This document shows, piece after piece, positions 1-11,998 of a stretch of DNA of 64,000 nt. The stretch is from Entonaema liquescens (lineage: Eukaryota > Ascomycota > Sordariomycetes > Xylariales > Xylariaceae), in NCBI GenBank assembly GCA_902805475.1, contig CADCSX010000008.1:1178001-1242000 (forward strand), in the 5' to 3' direction. Positions within the stretch are counted from its first letter, which is position 1, and each line of letters opens with the position of its first letter. A program made the position numbers and the translations under genes. The notes under the pieces are model-generated. The model saw only the letters and a program-made list of their open reading frames with translations. It did not search any database and had not been told where the DNA came from.

Positions 1-3000
1 TTTAATTATTTTATTATTAAATAATAATTAATTATTAAAATATATATTTTAATATATTATTTTATAATAAATATAAGGTTATTTTTTTAAAAAATTTTTA
101 TATATATAAGAAATTTTAATATTATATTTTCGATTTAATAATATTTAATAATTATATAAAAAAATAATATAAAAATAAATTATAATTATAATAAATAATT
201 ACATATTTATAATATTATAATTATTTAAATTATAATAAATATTTACATATTTATAATATTATAATTATTTAAATTATAATAAATATTTATATATTTTAAA
301 AATATTATAATTATATTTATTATAAATATTTACTATAATAATTATAATTATATTTATTAAAATATATATTTATATACGTAATTATAATTTATAATTTAAA
401 AAGTTTTTATAAATATTAATAAATAATTATAATTAATTTATTTTATTTGCGAATTTAAATACATTATATAATAAAATTTCTTATTTATTATTAATAATTT
501 TATTATTTTTTCTTTTTTTAAAAACGGTTATTATATACATTATTATTTTTTTTTCTTTTTTCTTTATAATAAATAACGTTATTAACTTATTTTCAAAATT
601 AATTTAAATATTAATTTACTTTTATTTAAATATAAATTTATATAAATTTATATAATAAATTATTTTTAAATTAATAATAATAATTATAAATTTTATTAAT
701 GTAAAAATAAAAAATAAAATAAAAGTAAAAAATAAAATAAAAGTAAAAGATAAAACAAATATTAATTTAAATATTAATATTAATATTAATAAAATTATTA
801 ATTTTTAATTAATATATATATATAATATAATATATTATTAAAAATTTTATATATTTATAAAAAAATAACGCGTTTTACCGCCGTTATAATAATAATAAAC
901 GTAAATACCATTTATCGAATTAATATTTCGATTTAATATTATTATTAAAAATATTACGTATTTTTACCATAAATTATAACTATTTACGTATTAGTTATAT
1001 TAATGATTATTAATATATAAATAATTATAAATTTAAATATATAAAATTAAAATATTTTTTAAATTTATATTAATTATATTTTAATATAATTATATATTAT
1101 AAAATTTACGGTTATTTCGTTAATTAATAATTAAAAAAAGTTTAATATAATTAATACAACGGTTGTTTTTTTTAAGTTAATGGTAGGAAAAAAAATTTAA
1201 TAACAAAAAAATATTATTGTAAAAAAAACGCGGGAAAATAACGATATAAATATAAGTTTTTTAAATTATTTTTTATATAATTTAAAAAATTATATATTTA
1301 TTAATTATATAAACGTATTTTATAATATATATAATTGTTAATAAACGTATATAACGAAACGTTTTTTTTATTAAAATTAAATATATTTTAAATATTATAT
1401 TTATAAATTATTTTAATTATAATGTTGTTATTATTGTTGTTATTATTGGTGGTAATAATAATGGTAGTAATAATAATAGTAAATACGTTTAAATCGAAAA
1501 AATAAAATTTATAAAAAGTTTTTTTAATTAAAAATATTTTTAATAATTTATTTTACGAAAATAATAATAATTTAATAATTTTAAATAAAAAAAACATTAA
1601 TTAATTAAATTATTTAATTATTTAAAAGTAAATTTAGAAATATATTATTAAATTTTTAAAATTAAATAATAAAGTATTTTTTAAAATAATTAAATTTTTA
1701 ATAAAATTTTATTTTTTATATAAATTAATATAGGAAATAAAATTTATATAAAATTATATTTTATTAAATATTATATAATTATTAATTAATAAATATTTTA
1801 TTAATATACCGAAAAAAAAATTAATAAAAGTAAGTTTTTTTATTATTTTTCTTTTAAATTAAAATTTACTTACTTTTTTTTTAAATATAAAAAATAATAA
1901 ATTTAAGAATTATTATTAATAATTTTAAAATAATATAATTATTATAAAATTTTATTTTATATTAATATTATTAAGGGAAAAAGTTTAAATCCGGTTTTTT
2001 TATTTAAGAATTTTCTTAAAAAGTTAAAAAAAATTATTATAAAATATAAATATTTAAATTAATTAATAAATAATATTATTATTTTAAAAATAATATTTCC
2101 TAATTATTTAAATTAATTTTATATTATAATAATAATATTTAATCTTTTATTAATAATTATAAAAGATTAATAATATAAATAAAAAAAATAATAAATATAA
2201 TAAAAGTTTTAATTATTAAAAAAATATATATATATCATTTTAAATGTACGTGTTAACACGTATAATTTTACCTTTATTTTACACTTATTACAATTTAATT
2301 TTATATAAGAAAAATAATTGTTAAAAAAATAACATTTTTTAATAATAAAAAAAACTTTAACTTTTTTAATTTAATTTAAAATATATTATTTTTTTTAATT
2401 ATAATTTATCTTTAATATTTAAATTTTATTATTAAAAATCAATATATTAAATATAATATAATAAATTTTTTTAATAAATATTTAACATACGTTAATTATA
2501 AATATATTTTTATAATTTTAACGTTATAAAATAAATTTACAAATTCATTAACATTATATAATAATTTTATAAATTATTAAATAATTTAAAATAATACCTT
2601 ATTATTATTTTTACAAAATAATAACAATATTAAAAATATAAATAATAAATTATTAATTATTTAAAATTATAAACTTAATAATTTTAATTTAAATTTAACT
2701 TAATTATAAAAAAGTAAAAATAATAATAATAATATTATAAAAAATAATAATAACGTATAAAACAATGTTACAAATTACCTTTTTTATAATAAATTAATAA
2801 TATAATTAATAAAAAAACTAAAAATATTTATACTTAAAAATATATTTATAAAAAAATATTTTACTTATATAAAATATATAAAAACAATTTTAAATATATA
2901 TAATGAATTAAATTTAAATAATTTTAACGTAACTATATTTAATAAATTTATTAATTTAAAAAAAAACTTTTTAAATAATTAAATATTAACCGTAAAACAT

Positions 3001-6000
3001 ATTATTTATAAATTAAATAAAAACCAAAAATTATTTAAAATTATATTAAATAAAATTAATATATTTTTTAAAACTTAAATACTAAAATCGTACGTAATAT
3101 ATAATTATATTTAAGTTATAAAAACTAAATTTAATAAAGTTATTAAATATTATTATTTAAAAAAGTTTTTCCAATAATATTTATTTTTAAAATTTTTTTA
3201 TTAACTTTTAAATATTATAAATTAATAATTAATTTAAACGCCAAAATTACAAATAAATTAATATATTTAAATTATTTTAAATTAACTTAAGTAAATATTA
3301 TAAATAATAAACTTATTTTAATTAATAATAATAAAACTTTTTTATAATATTTAAAAAATATTAATAGAAATTTAACTTTAAAACGTATAATTTAAATTAA
3401 TTTAAAAAAACTAAATAACTTTTTAAATAAAAATAAATCTTTAAATAAATAAATTTAATAATAATTAATAACTTTTTAATTATAAAAACTTTTTAATTAT
3501 TTAAAAAAATTTAAAAATTAATAATATTAAATTAATATTTTAATAAATAAATTTTAAAGTTTTTATATTTAATAATTAAAAATATTATTTTAATTAATAT
3601 TATTTAATTTTTAATAAAAAATATATTTAAATAAAAATATTTCGGTTAAATTTTTAATTATTACTCGTTTTTTTAATCAATACGTAATACTTTTTTAAAA
3701 ATGTTACGTTAAATTTATATAAACAACATTAATATTTATTATAATTTTTAATTATTTTATTAAAATTAAAATTTAATTAGTAATTTAAGTTTTTTCCAAA
3801 AACTAATTTAAATTAATTAAAAGCGTTATTAAATACTTTAACATATTATATAAATATATTTTAAGTTAATATAATAAATTTTACTTTTATAATAAAAATG
3901 ATAATAATAATATTATTTTTATTAATTTTTAAAAAATAGTTTTTTACATATCATTTTATTAATTAATTAAAGTTAATTATTATATTAACGCAAATACTAT
4001 TTAACGTATTATTAATTAAATTATTTTATTTAATTATAATATATATTTTTATTTTAAATATATTTAATGGTAATGGGTAATTTAGTTTTTAAAAAAAAAT
4101 TATTATATTTTTAAGTAAATTTAAAATTAATTAATATTAATTACTTATAAATTAATTTATAATATTATTATTATTATTTATTAATTTAATAAATTACGTT
4201 AAATATAATAAAATTATTATATTAAATTTTAATATATATATAATATAAATAAAATTAATATAAAAATTAATTATTTAAATAAAATATAATTATAAATTTA
4301 AAATAATTTTCCGGAATTTTATTTAATTAATTTTAATTCTAAAATATTTATTATAATAATTAAAATTTATTTTATTATAAAAGTAATAATAACTTCGTTT
4401 TTAATTTTACTTAATTATTAAATATTAAAAAATTAAATATTTAATAAATTAATTAATAATACGGTATTAATTATTAATAAAAATGGTTGAATTGACGATG
4501 TAATTAACTTAAATTAACTTAAATATTTTAATTAATATATAATGTTAAAAAACTTTAATAAAAAACATTTTTTAATATTAAATAATTATAATAATTATTT
4601 AATAATTTAATTTTATAAACAAATTATTAAATTAAAAATTATTATATTTTTTTTATTATTTTATTTTACATATAAGTTTTAATTATTTAATTTTAAGTTT
4701 TTTAACATATTAAAATTAAAATATTAATAATAATTTATTTAAATTATTAAAATTAATATATATAATTATATTAAAATTAATTTTTTAACCGGATATTATT
4801 TTATTTATAATTATACATTTACATATAATAATATTAAAAATATTTAATATAAATATAAAATATATTTTTATAAATTATAAATAATATTAAATTATTTTTA
4901 AAATTTATTATTATTAATTTTTATAATTATTTTATATTATAATAAATTTAATTATATAATATTTATTTTTAATTAAAAAGATAAAAATTTAATAATTTTA
5001 TTTTTACGTAAAAAGATTAATTAAATAATTATATATATATTAATAATAAATTTACAAATTATTAATAAATTTTTTAAATTTATTTATTTTTGTTTAAAGA
5101 TTTTAAAAATTAATTAAATATTAATATTTTTTATTATAATATATGTTTATCGAAAACTTAAGAAAATTACATATATAATAATTATAAACGAATTTATAAT
5201 TATGAAAAAATTATATAATTTATATATAATAATTATTAAATAATAATAATATTAATTAAAAAAATATATTTTAAATTATATTAAATTATTTATGGTAAAA
5301 AATGGTTAGTTTTATTTTATTACCGATAATACGGAATAACGTAATTATTAATGTTAAATTGTTAAAAAAAGAAAAAAAAGAATATAGTAATAAAAAAACG
5401 TTATATTATGTAAGTAATTTATTAATGTTTAAATAATATTTAAAATATTTATAAATTTTAAAATATATAATTATTATAAGTTTTTTTTAAATTATAATAA
5501 TGTATTATGATTTTATTATTGTTTTTAATATAAGTTACGGGAAAATTTTTACTTTTATAAAAATAATATTATAAAAATATATATTATAAAATTTAATAAG
5601 TTTATTAAGAGGTTAAAGATTAATTTAAATAAATTAAATTTAATAAATAAAGTAAAGTTTAATAATTAATGGAAAGAATTTTTAAAAAATATTTTTATTT
5701 ATTTATTACTTTATAAATTTAATTAATTTTTAATTAATAAAATTATTAAAAAATATTGTTAAAAGATAATTATTTATATTTATTAACATATTAAAATATT
5801 TTATTTTAAATAATAAATAAATTTGGGAATTTTTAATTTTAATAAAATTAATTTAATTATATTAATATATAATAATATTTAAATTATTTTAAAGATTTTA
5901 ATAAATAAAGATATTAATGATTTTATTTTTAAAGAAATATTAAAAAAGAAATTTAAAGAAAATTTAAAAGAAAGAAAATTTTAAAATAATTAAGAATAAA

Positions 6001-6700
6001 TTTAAAAATATATATAATTAATTGTTATATATTATATAATTTTAAAATTATAATTAAAATTTATTTAAAATTTTTAATTTGTAATTAAAATTTATTTAAA
6101 GTTTTTAATTTATAATTAAAATTTATTTAAAACTTTTATATTATAATTAAAATTTATTTAAAATTTTTAATTCGTAATTAAAATTTATTTAAAATTTTTA
6201 ATTCGTAATTAAAATTTATTTAAAATTTTTAATTTATAATTAAAGTTTTTTATAATTATATTATTATAATTAAAAATTTTTTAAAAGTTAATTATTAATT
6301 ATTAGTTTTTTATATATTTATTAAATATATTTAAATATATAATAAAGAAATGAAAGTTTAAATATATAAAAATATTTTTTAATAAATTATATAATATAAA
6401 AATAAATTAAATTAAATATATAAATAAATAAATAAATGTTAAAATATAAATAATTATAATGGGTTAATATATAAATACGTATTAAAATATAAAGGATTAA
6501 TATGTAAATAAATATTAAAATATAAATAGTTATAATAGATTAATAAAATATAAAAAATTATAATAAATTAATGTGTAAATATATATTATAATAAAAGTAT
6601 AATATAATTATATAATTATATAAATTATAAAATATTATTATAAAGAAAATATATATATTAAAAAGAATATATTTAAATTGTATAAAGTTTCTAGTAAAAT
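1..6700. other. A+T-rich, RIP-like mutated block
   Basis: Nearly all A and T, with no reading frame of useful length on either strand. The few remaining G and C are unevenly placed. Around 850-1570 most surviving C is in CpG. From about 2220 to 4000 C survives on the plus strand while G is almost absent outside CpG. From about 5280 to 6700 the reverse holds, with G kept and C rare. This is what long C-to-T change acting on one strand at a time would leave, as in RIP of repeated DNA in filamentous ascomycetes. The original element cannot be named. It could be a RIP-dead transposon nest or a pericentromeric or subtelomeric A+T island; no telomere repeat is seen. The block ends abruptly at about 6690-6700, inside a MITE. 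Confidence 0.85.
6050..6250. repeat. 31-bp tandem repeat in the A+T block
   Basis: Unit starts can be read at 6050, 6081, 6112, 6143, 6174, 6205 and 6236, a constant 31-base step, giving six full units and a partial seventh. Units differ by a few transitions, for example TTCG against TTTA at the junctions. The array sits near the right edge of the A+T block. Looser A+T repeats of about 45 bases follow at 6420-6590. Confidence 0.8.
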
Positions 6701-6809
6701 TGTATGTATAAGGTAAATCTTGGTTAAATCCCGAATTTTGCTCGTTTCTTTAATTAATGCGCAGCACCCCCTTAAGGGTGCTATGTCGAACTTGTGTAGA
6801 TAGCACTAA
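6700..6809. mobile_element. MITE family 1, truncated copy (one terminal arm)
   Basis: This is one complete terminal arm of the family described at 48988-49299. It has the inner stretch with TTAAATCCCGAAT, the hairpin GCAGCACCCCC / AGGGTGCTA, the stretch GTCGAACTTGTGTAGA, and the terminal TAGCACTAA followed by TA. The opposite arm cannot be seen because the sequence to the left passes straight into the A+T block. The element interrupts the coding sequence of the FAD oxidase pseudogene at 6810-6812. Confidence 0.8.
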
Positions 6810-6811
6810 TA

Positions 6812-7405
6812 ATACAACTTCGAAGTTTAAGACGTTGTCGCTAATGAAGCCTTGGCGAGAGGAAAATACCGAAAGGCCACCTACAGATAATGTATATCAG
6901 AAAAGCTCCAGCCAGTCCTTGGACAATACTAACCAGCTAACGCCAATCCACCGATCCCACTTGTTCCACTACGTCCTCCTGTGATGGCAAGGCCAGCATC
7001 CTGTAGTTTTTCATCCACGGCGCTCCAGAGCGCACCGGCCGAGATAGAAACGTCGCCGTCTCTCAACTCAATATCGTTCATGAGCCCCAAGTCAAGAGTA
7101 ATGCCACCTTGGATATTTGAACATCCGGGAAGGGGCATATTTCCAGCGCCGCGGATAGCGAATTGAGCGGAGCCTTTCACGGCAAATGGCCGAATAAGAT
7201 GGATGAATTGGGCCACATGCTCTCGAGTTTTGGGCCGGAAAATGCAAGCCGGCTCTATTTCACTCTCTTGGATTGCTAAGTACGATTTATTCTGCTGGTC
7301 ATATTGTTCGGTACCTGGTAGAAGAATCTGGGGGCCTGGGAACGTATCCTTCAAGACTGATATGACTCTGGCAGCGTCCATATTGAGGTAGTTAAGATTC
7401 AACAA
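6812..7405 (-). pseudogene. FAD-linked oxidase, 5' part only, cut by a MITE
   Basis: This is the N-terminal half of a PCMH-type FAD-binding oxidoreductase (6-hydroxynicotine oxidase/berberine-bridge-like family). Exon 1 is 7405-6934; a second start codon at 7381 is also possible. A 53-base intron (6933-6881, GTTAGT to TGTAG) follows. Exon 2 (6880-6812) restores the family's glycine-rich motif, reading GGLALAG then GLSVFSS, and continues ISDNVLNFEVVL. The frame then runs into the MITE end at 6809, and everything beyond is A+T-rich. The FAD-binding motif reads RGAGNMPLPG, with Asn where the flavin-linking His is usual in this family. The C-terminal substrate domain is lost, so the gene should be dead. 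Confidence 0.85.
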
Positions 7406-7690
7406 AGCGATTTCCCCAAGGTCACGGGTATAGGTGAATGAGAGACCAAGATGACTAAGAAAAGATGTAAATGAAAATGTATGGTCTTTAGGACTATGGG
7501 GGCAGGTCGAAGAATTTATAACAAAGGGAGCTGTTTGCTATATGTATGATATATGCTACGTGTACCCAAGGTGTGCCTATGTAAATAAGATAGGCATAAA
7601 TCAGGTTCTTTGGTTATAACGCATCGACATAGGTATATATTATACAAGTATGTCTAATTTATATGTATGATAAATTTTCAAACATTCATT

Positions 7691-8016
7691 TTAATGCTCT
7701 TTTACTACATCCAACAGTCGTACTTTGAACAGTGTTGCGCATTCAATAAGAAATCAGGTAGTGAGTAAAGACATTCTCAAACTTAAATGCCTCTGCATAA
7801 ATGTATTTCTTACACATTTCGGGGTATTTTTCAAAGTTTCACGATATTCTATAGAATAGCGAGGTAGGTACCTTTTCCAGAAGCTGACAAGGGTCGTGAT
7901 AACCTCCTATTAATATTCAAGATCCAATACGCTAGCTAATTGAATACGGTACTTCCTTGATGAATGCGCAGCACCCTCTAGGGGGCGGGAAGTTGAGTAC
8001 ACTGAGATAGCACCAA
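7691..8016. mobile_element. MITE family 1, degraded full-length copy (326 bp)
   Basis: The left arm starts TTAATGCTCTTTTAC and includes GTTGCGCATTCAATAAG. The right arm includes GATGAATGCGCAGCACC and ends GATAGCACCAA followed by TA. The arms are inverted relative to each other and match the two arms of the 48988-49299 copy, but with many changes, so this looks like the oldest copy. The TA on the left flank reads TT. No coding capacity. Confidence 0.7.
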
Positions 8017-9348
8017 TATTTATTCCAGGTAGGTAGGTGAGTAACTTATGAAGTTGTCTTGCTGAGCATGTGTATCATGTTTCTCGTATACTTTCTCCCT
8101 TCTGGCTCGCTACTTTCTCGTCAATACCGGTATGACGGGGGCGCATCGGGTGACCCTATTATGGATGCTTTTGTCTGTTCTTCAACCGCCGTTATAGCAA
8201 GCGGGCTAATGGCAAGGGCAAGAGTCAACGAGTGACGATATAGAGGAGCATCCCCTTAAGAGAAGCCTCGCGAGCATATGAGATAGAGTAGTAGGCGCAA
8301 TTATGAATAATTCAAGATATACTCATGTAAAGTATGAGACTAACAGAAATATAACTCTGCATAGACACGCGGGGTGTATATAAAAGGTAGGGATAAGCAT
8401 ATCAACTCACGAGGCAAGTTACATGGCCTACAAAGGGTAGTACACTTACACCTAGTTATTTGTACAGGTAATGCAGTCTTGATCCTTTATGCCACATCCG
8501 AATGCAAGGGACGCGTTGGGTAGATAGTTCCGCGTAACAGCTTAACGGTTAGGGGTCGGAGATACGTCGAAAGCCGAGATTATATGATGCTAATATTATA
8601 AAACTTTTTAATTAAGTTTTAAATTGGTTTTTATTAATTTACATTTTAAAAAGACATATCTCCGAGGTCATATCAGTGTCGAAGTTCCTATGTAAGGCTT
8701 GTTACAGTATATACTCATACTCGACTTCTTCAGTCTGTTGTTCGCCAGGTATTATGTTCTGCCTTGTCAAAAGTGTACCACAGAGTGAAATCATACGTAG
8801 AGTGAGTGCAAGAAGCAGCGGCTTTGAAGTGACAATAATCTATCAACGCTTGCCCTTCTAACTACCTAGCAGCTAGGGTGCTCCGCGTCCTTTATATATG
8901 ATATGCTACGCAGAACTATGCGTATTTCGTACTAGTCCCCCTTTTCCCCTGGCATACCACTTGTGCAGCTTCTTGTTCAACCTCTCGTTCGCTCTCATAA
9001 ATATTCTCCCTCATAATACTTTCTGTCCCGTCATGAATGGCAAATATTATTTTTCTATTCCAGCTGCGTCGAAGTCGATCTTGCAGACCAGTCCCCGCAA
9101 GTAGCCCTATTATCGCCGACACAAAGTTCAAGCAAAGGGAAAGCCCACATAACTGACCAGTAGCTTTACGGGGTGGACAGCTGCCATATGTATTCCTATA
9201 TATGCGAGACCAAGCAGTTTATCATTCTTTATTGGTCTTTGGGGAGAAATATTCATACATATATATTTTAGGTGATCGTTAATTTGTGGTTAGAAATCCG
9301 TATCTAAACAGCTATACACGATACTATAAAGCTTAAATCGACGTAGTT
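8017..9348. other. Intergenic, no gene recognised
   Basis: Holds short GGTAGGTA runs at about 8027-8040 and a small A+T patch at 8588-8660 that looks like the large A+T block in miniature. A 71-codon minus-strand frame at 8916-9131 begins MNFVSAIIGLLAGTGLQ and has a short hydrophobic start, but I see no family resemblance and do not call it a gene. Confidence 0.5.
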
Positions 9349-10821
9349 TTAACTGCCATTTATTTTCTTCGGGGTATTGAAGAGAACTACCTGCACAGTT
9401 ATGTCATCCCGTACGCGTCGGGAGGATGGAGCGCTGAAAGCCAATCGTCCTGCTATCATCTCATGATGGTTTCCACCGAGGGCATTGCGCACCAGGTGCA
9501 CGGCGACGTTGTTATCTTGAATTTTCGTTCTCTCCTCTATAAACCTCCAGTCCACTCCCTTCCAGAACTGACCAAAGTCGAATGTCCCATGTGTTGGCTC
9601 CGGTGCTATGCTGTTTCTCTTCTCTGCTGTGGGCGATTCCACCCATTTCCCGACCAGGTCGACAGCCTACTGGCTGGACAAGGTAAACCACAAGCCGTCT
9701 GATGCCAAAATCAAGAAGGAAGGTTTGCCGGGGTCAATCTTAGTAGTTGTTACTACCGGCTCAGCTGTCAGGTATGGTGGTGTTTGGAAGTTTGTCGTTG
9801 GCGTCAGAGGCGCTGTACCATAGAATCTCCGCACAAAGCTCTGTTGTAGTTCCAAGGGCCACTTCCACCGAGCATCGCCAAAGGCTCGCGATACCATCAT
9901 TCCGAGTACCCTTCCACCTTTGATTATATTATCTTCGCCAGGGTGCTCTTTGCTAAGCCTGGCTATCTCATCTACATTCTCGCCGGTTTGGTCCACGGAT
10001 AGGGGTATCGCTTCCCATTTGCCATTATTCTTTTGCCCAAGCACTGCTCTCGAATCGCCAGTACACGCCACATGCAAATTACTTGTGACGGGATCATAAA
10101 CGGACAGCAGCGCGCAGGAACCGGCATAGGAGACAGCTAATTTCTTCAGCTTATCTTGTAGCGGCTCATCGCTCTGCGATGTATCCGCGCCTGTCTTGAT
10201 GATGGAGTCGTCGAGGTCTACAAATGCCTTCTGGATAGCATGTTGTATTACCTCGTCGGGTACGGTTTTTGAGGCTGTTGGGATGGCTTGGCTTAAGCTG
10301 TGTCGCACAAAGGGCAGGAGTTGCTTCGTTAGCAAGTCTGCCGTCTGCCAGCCTGCATGCCCGTCAAAAATACCCCAGGCCATCCACTGATTACCGTCAT
10401 TCCACGGCGAAGGGAATTTGCCGTGGATGAACCGGTCTTCGCACGGGCTATTGGAGGCCAATTGGGTACCATCGTATCTGGTGACCCCGCCCACGCTTCT
10501 GACCTGGAAGGAATATGCTTCTTGCGATATGATGCGTGTGACCTCGTCTTTGGAAGGACCCGGCTCAACAACCAAGTGCCCCGCTGGCGGACTCTGAAGA
10601 CAAGGCACCTGGTCACGAGTGGAAGATACCAGTCGCCACCAAAGATATGGCGTGCTGACTGCTACACCAGTAATCGCAATGTATCTCGTCGCCTTGCTGA
10701 AAGTCGAAGCCGAAGAGGAGCCCTTTGCTGAAGAGAAACCCCTTGCCTGCGCCTGCAAGTTTGGCCAAGGGCCAGTAGATACACGACCCAGACGCGTTCG
10801 AATCACGCGCAACGGCAACAT
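9349..10821 (-). pseudogene. Mitochondrial-type PP2C phosphatase with one in-frame TAG
   Basis: PPM/PP2C Ser/Thr phosphatase of the fungal PTC5-like mitochondrial kind: basic presequence (residues 1-30), hydrophobic segment (47-63), then the catalytic fold. Metal-site motifs are visible: CEDR (127-130), FDGHAG (152-157), CTGDSRAVLG, RVLGMMVSRAFGD, SDGLW (374-378) and RDDITV (471-476). The frame is open from 10821 to 9349 (490 codons) except for TAG at codon 385 (9669-9667), where relatives usually have Gln or Glu. After it the family sequence resumes at once (AVDLVGKWVES) and runs to the normal C-terminus. Residue 379 is Phe where the family has Asp (GLWD). No GT-AG pair of credible length removes the TAG without also removing SDGLW. 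A nonsense allele, readthrough or a sequencing error all remain possible. The product stopping at 384 would lack the last strands and the C-terminal metal Asp. Confidence 0.8.
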
Positions 10822-11588
10822 ATTTGCTAGAATATTCTTAAGATGGCCAAAGTCATGGGGTTAGCTGTGTCATAAGCCCATAGTATCTCCTATTCCTAAA
10901 TAAGGGCATACCTTAGATATTCGTGTCAATCCTAGGCACGATTATAGAGACTAAGTGCTAGCTTCAAGCTTCTGAGGCACAATACGACTTAGGCCCCATG
11001 AAGATAATCTTGTTAATTAGATAAGAAGTGTACCTATGCAAGGTTTCCTCGCGTTTTCTTACCTACCTAGGTGTTAGGTAGTGATGGCCAATGCGGTAAA
11101 ATTTGAAACGTACCTATTAGATGAAGACATGTTTTACTGATGCCAAGATTCAGCCTCCAAAAGTGCTTTTAAGCATCGAAAGCTGACAATAGCTGCACAA
11201 TACATTATCACTACACTATAGTCGGCCGTAGTTAACCACCGCTTTCACTGAAAATAGTGCACTTACCTTACATTATACACTTGCGTTGGGCGTGACGAAC
11301 CCCTACCTTCACTACAGACAGTGCACCTACTCTACATTGTACACTTGAGTCGGGCGTATTCAGCCTACCTTATATCATGTATGAACCGAAATGTGCTTAG
11401 AAGATTAGAATAAATACATAGGTACTTACTTAATATATTAAGCGTAACTTTCCCTTCCTCACTTTGATGTTCATATTTGAAAAGAGCAGACTGAAACCCA
11501 TTAATAAGAAAAAACCCCAGAGATACGAAAACAGTACGTTCTTATCTTTTCATTAGTAGGTATGCATAATCCTTCCCAGCATAATAAC
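10822..11588. other. Intergenic upstream of the PP2C gene
   Basis: Contains short CCTACCTAGGTG and similar motifs, and two imperfect copies of a roughly 60-base piece (GTGCACTTACCTTACATT near 11258 and GTGCACCTACTCTACATT near 11320, each followed by ACACTTG and GGGCGT). No gene or RNA is recognised. Confidence 0.45.
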
Positions 11589-11590
11589 TA

Positions 11591-11954
11591 CAGTAAAACC
11601 TTGCCATAGCGAATTAGGTATATAGTGAATTCATTATATAACAAATTAAATCCTCGTTTTGCTAAATTTTATATGTAAATTAACGAATTTTTTTATATAA
11701 CAAATTCGTTAAATTTTTAAATTAATTATTATTAATTTTATTATATAAAAAAAAATATTATATTTTTTTTAATTTAATAAATTACTATTTTTAAGAAAAA
11801 ATTTGTAAATTTAGTTAAAATATACGAGCTTAAGTAGGCGCTTTACCTTTTTGAGAAGTATATTTATATGTCATTTTTTTACTATATAGCGAATTCATTC
11901 AATAACGAATTAGACCCTTTGTTTTTTGCGATTCGTTATGGCAAGGTTTTACTG
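11591..11954. mobile_element. pogo/Fot1-like MITE (364 bp)
   Basis: Ends are inverted repeats, CAGTAAAACCTTGCCATA at the left and TATGGCAAGGTTTTACTG at the right, flanked on both sides by TA (11589-11590 and 11955-11956), the target duplication expected of Tc1/mariner-pogo elements. CAGTAAAACC ends are typical of the fungal Fot1/pogo group. The interior is very A+T-rich, without an open frame. Just inside each end lies a related 45-base stretch in direct orientation (ATAGTGAATTCATT and ATAGCGAATTCATT), so the interior is partly duplicated. It is non-autonomous and would need a transposase from elsewhere. Confidence 0.85.
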
Positions 11955-11998
11955 TAATAAACACGCTAACTACATAGTAATTAGAACAATATGAGTGA

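Noticed and set aside
6050..6250. CRISPR-like array
   Set aside because: Units are contiguous without unique spacers, in a eukaryotic A+T-rich context; it is a simple tandem repeat.
1..6700. Mitochondrial DNA insertion as the source of the A+T block
   Set aside because: No mitochondrial gene, tRNA or rRNA fragment is recognisable, and the strand-specific residual pattern fits RIP better; cannot be excluded entirely.
6757..6984. 75-codon plus-strand frame spanning the MITE end and oxidase intron
   Set aside because: It crosses the MITE terminus and the antisense of an oxidase intron; the minus strand explains the region completely.
9667..9700. A 22-base GT-AG intron removing the PP2C stop
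   Set aside because: Far below the minimum intron length seen here (44 bases), with no room for a branch site, and it would delete conserved residues.
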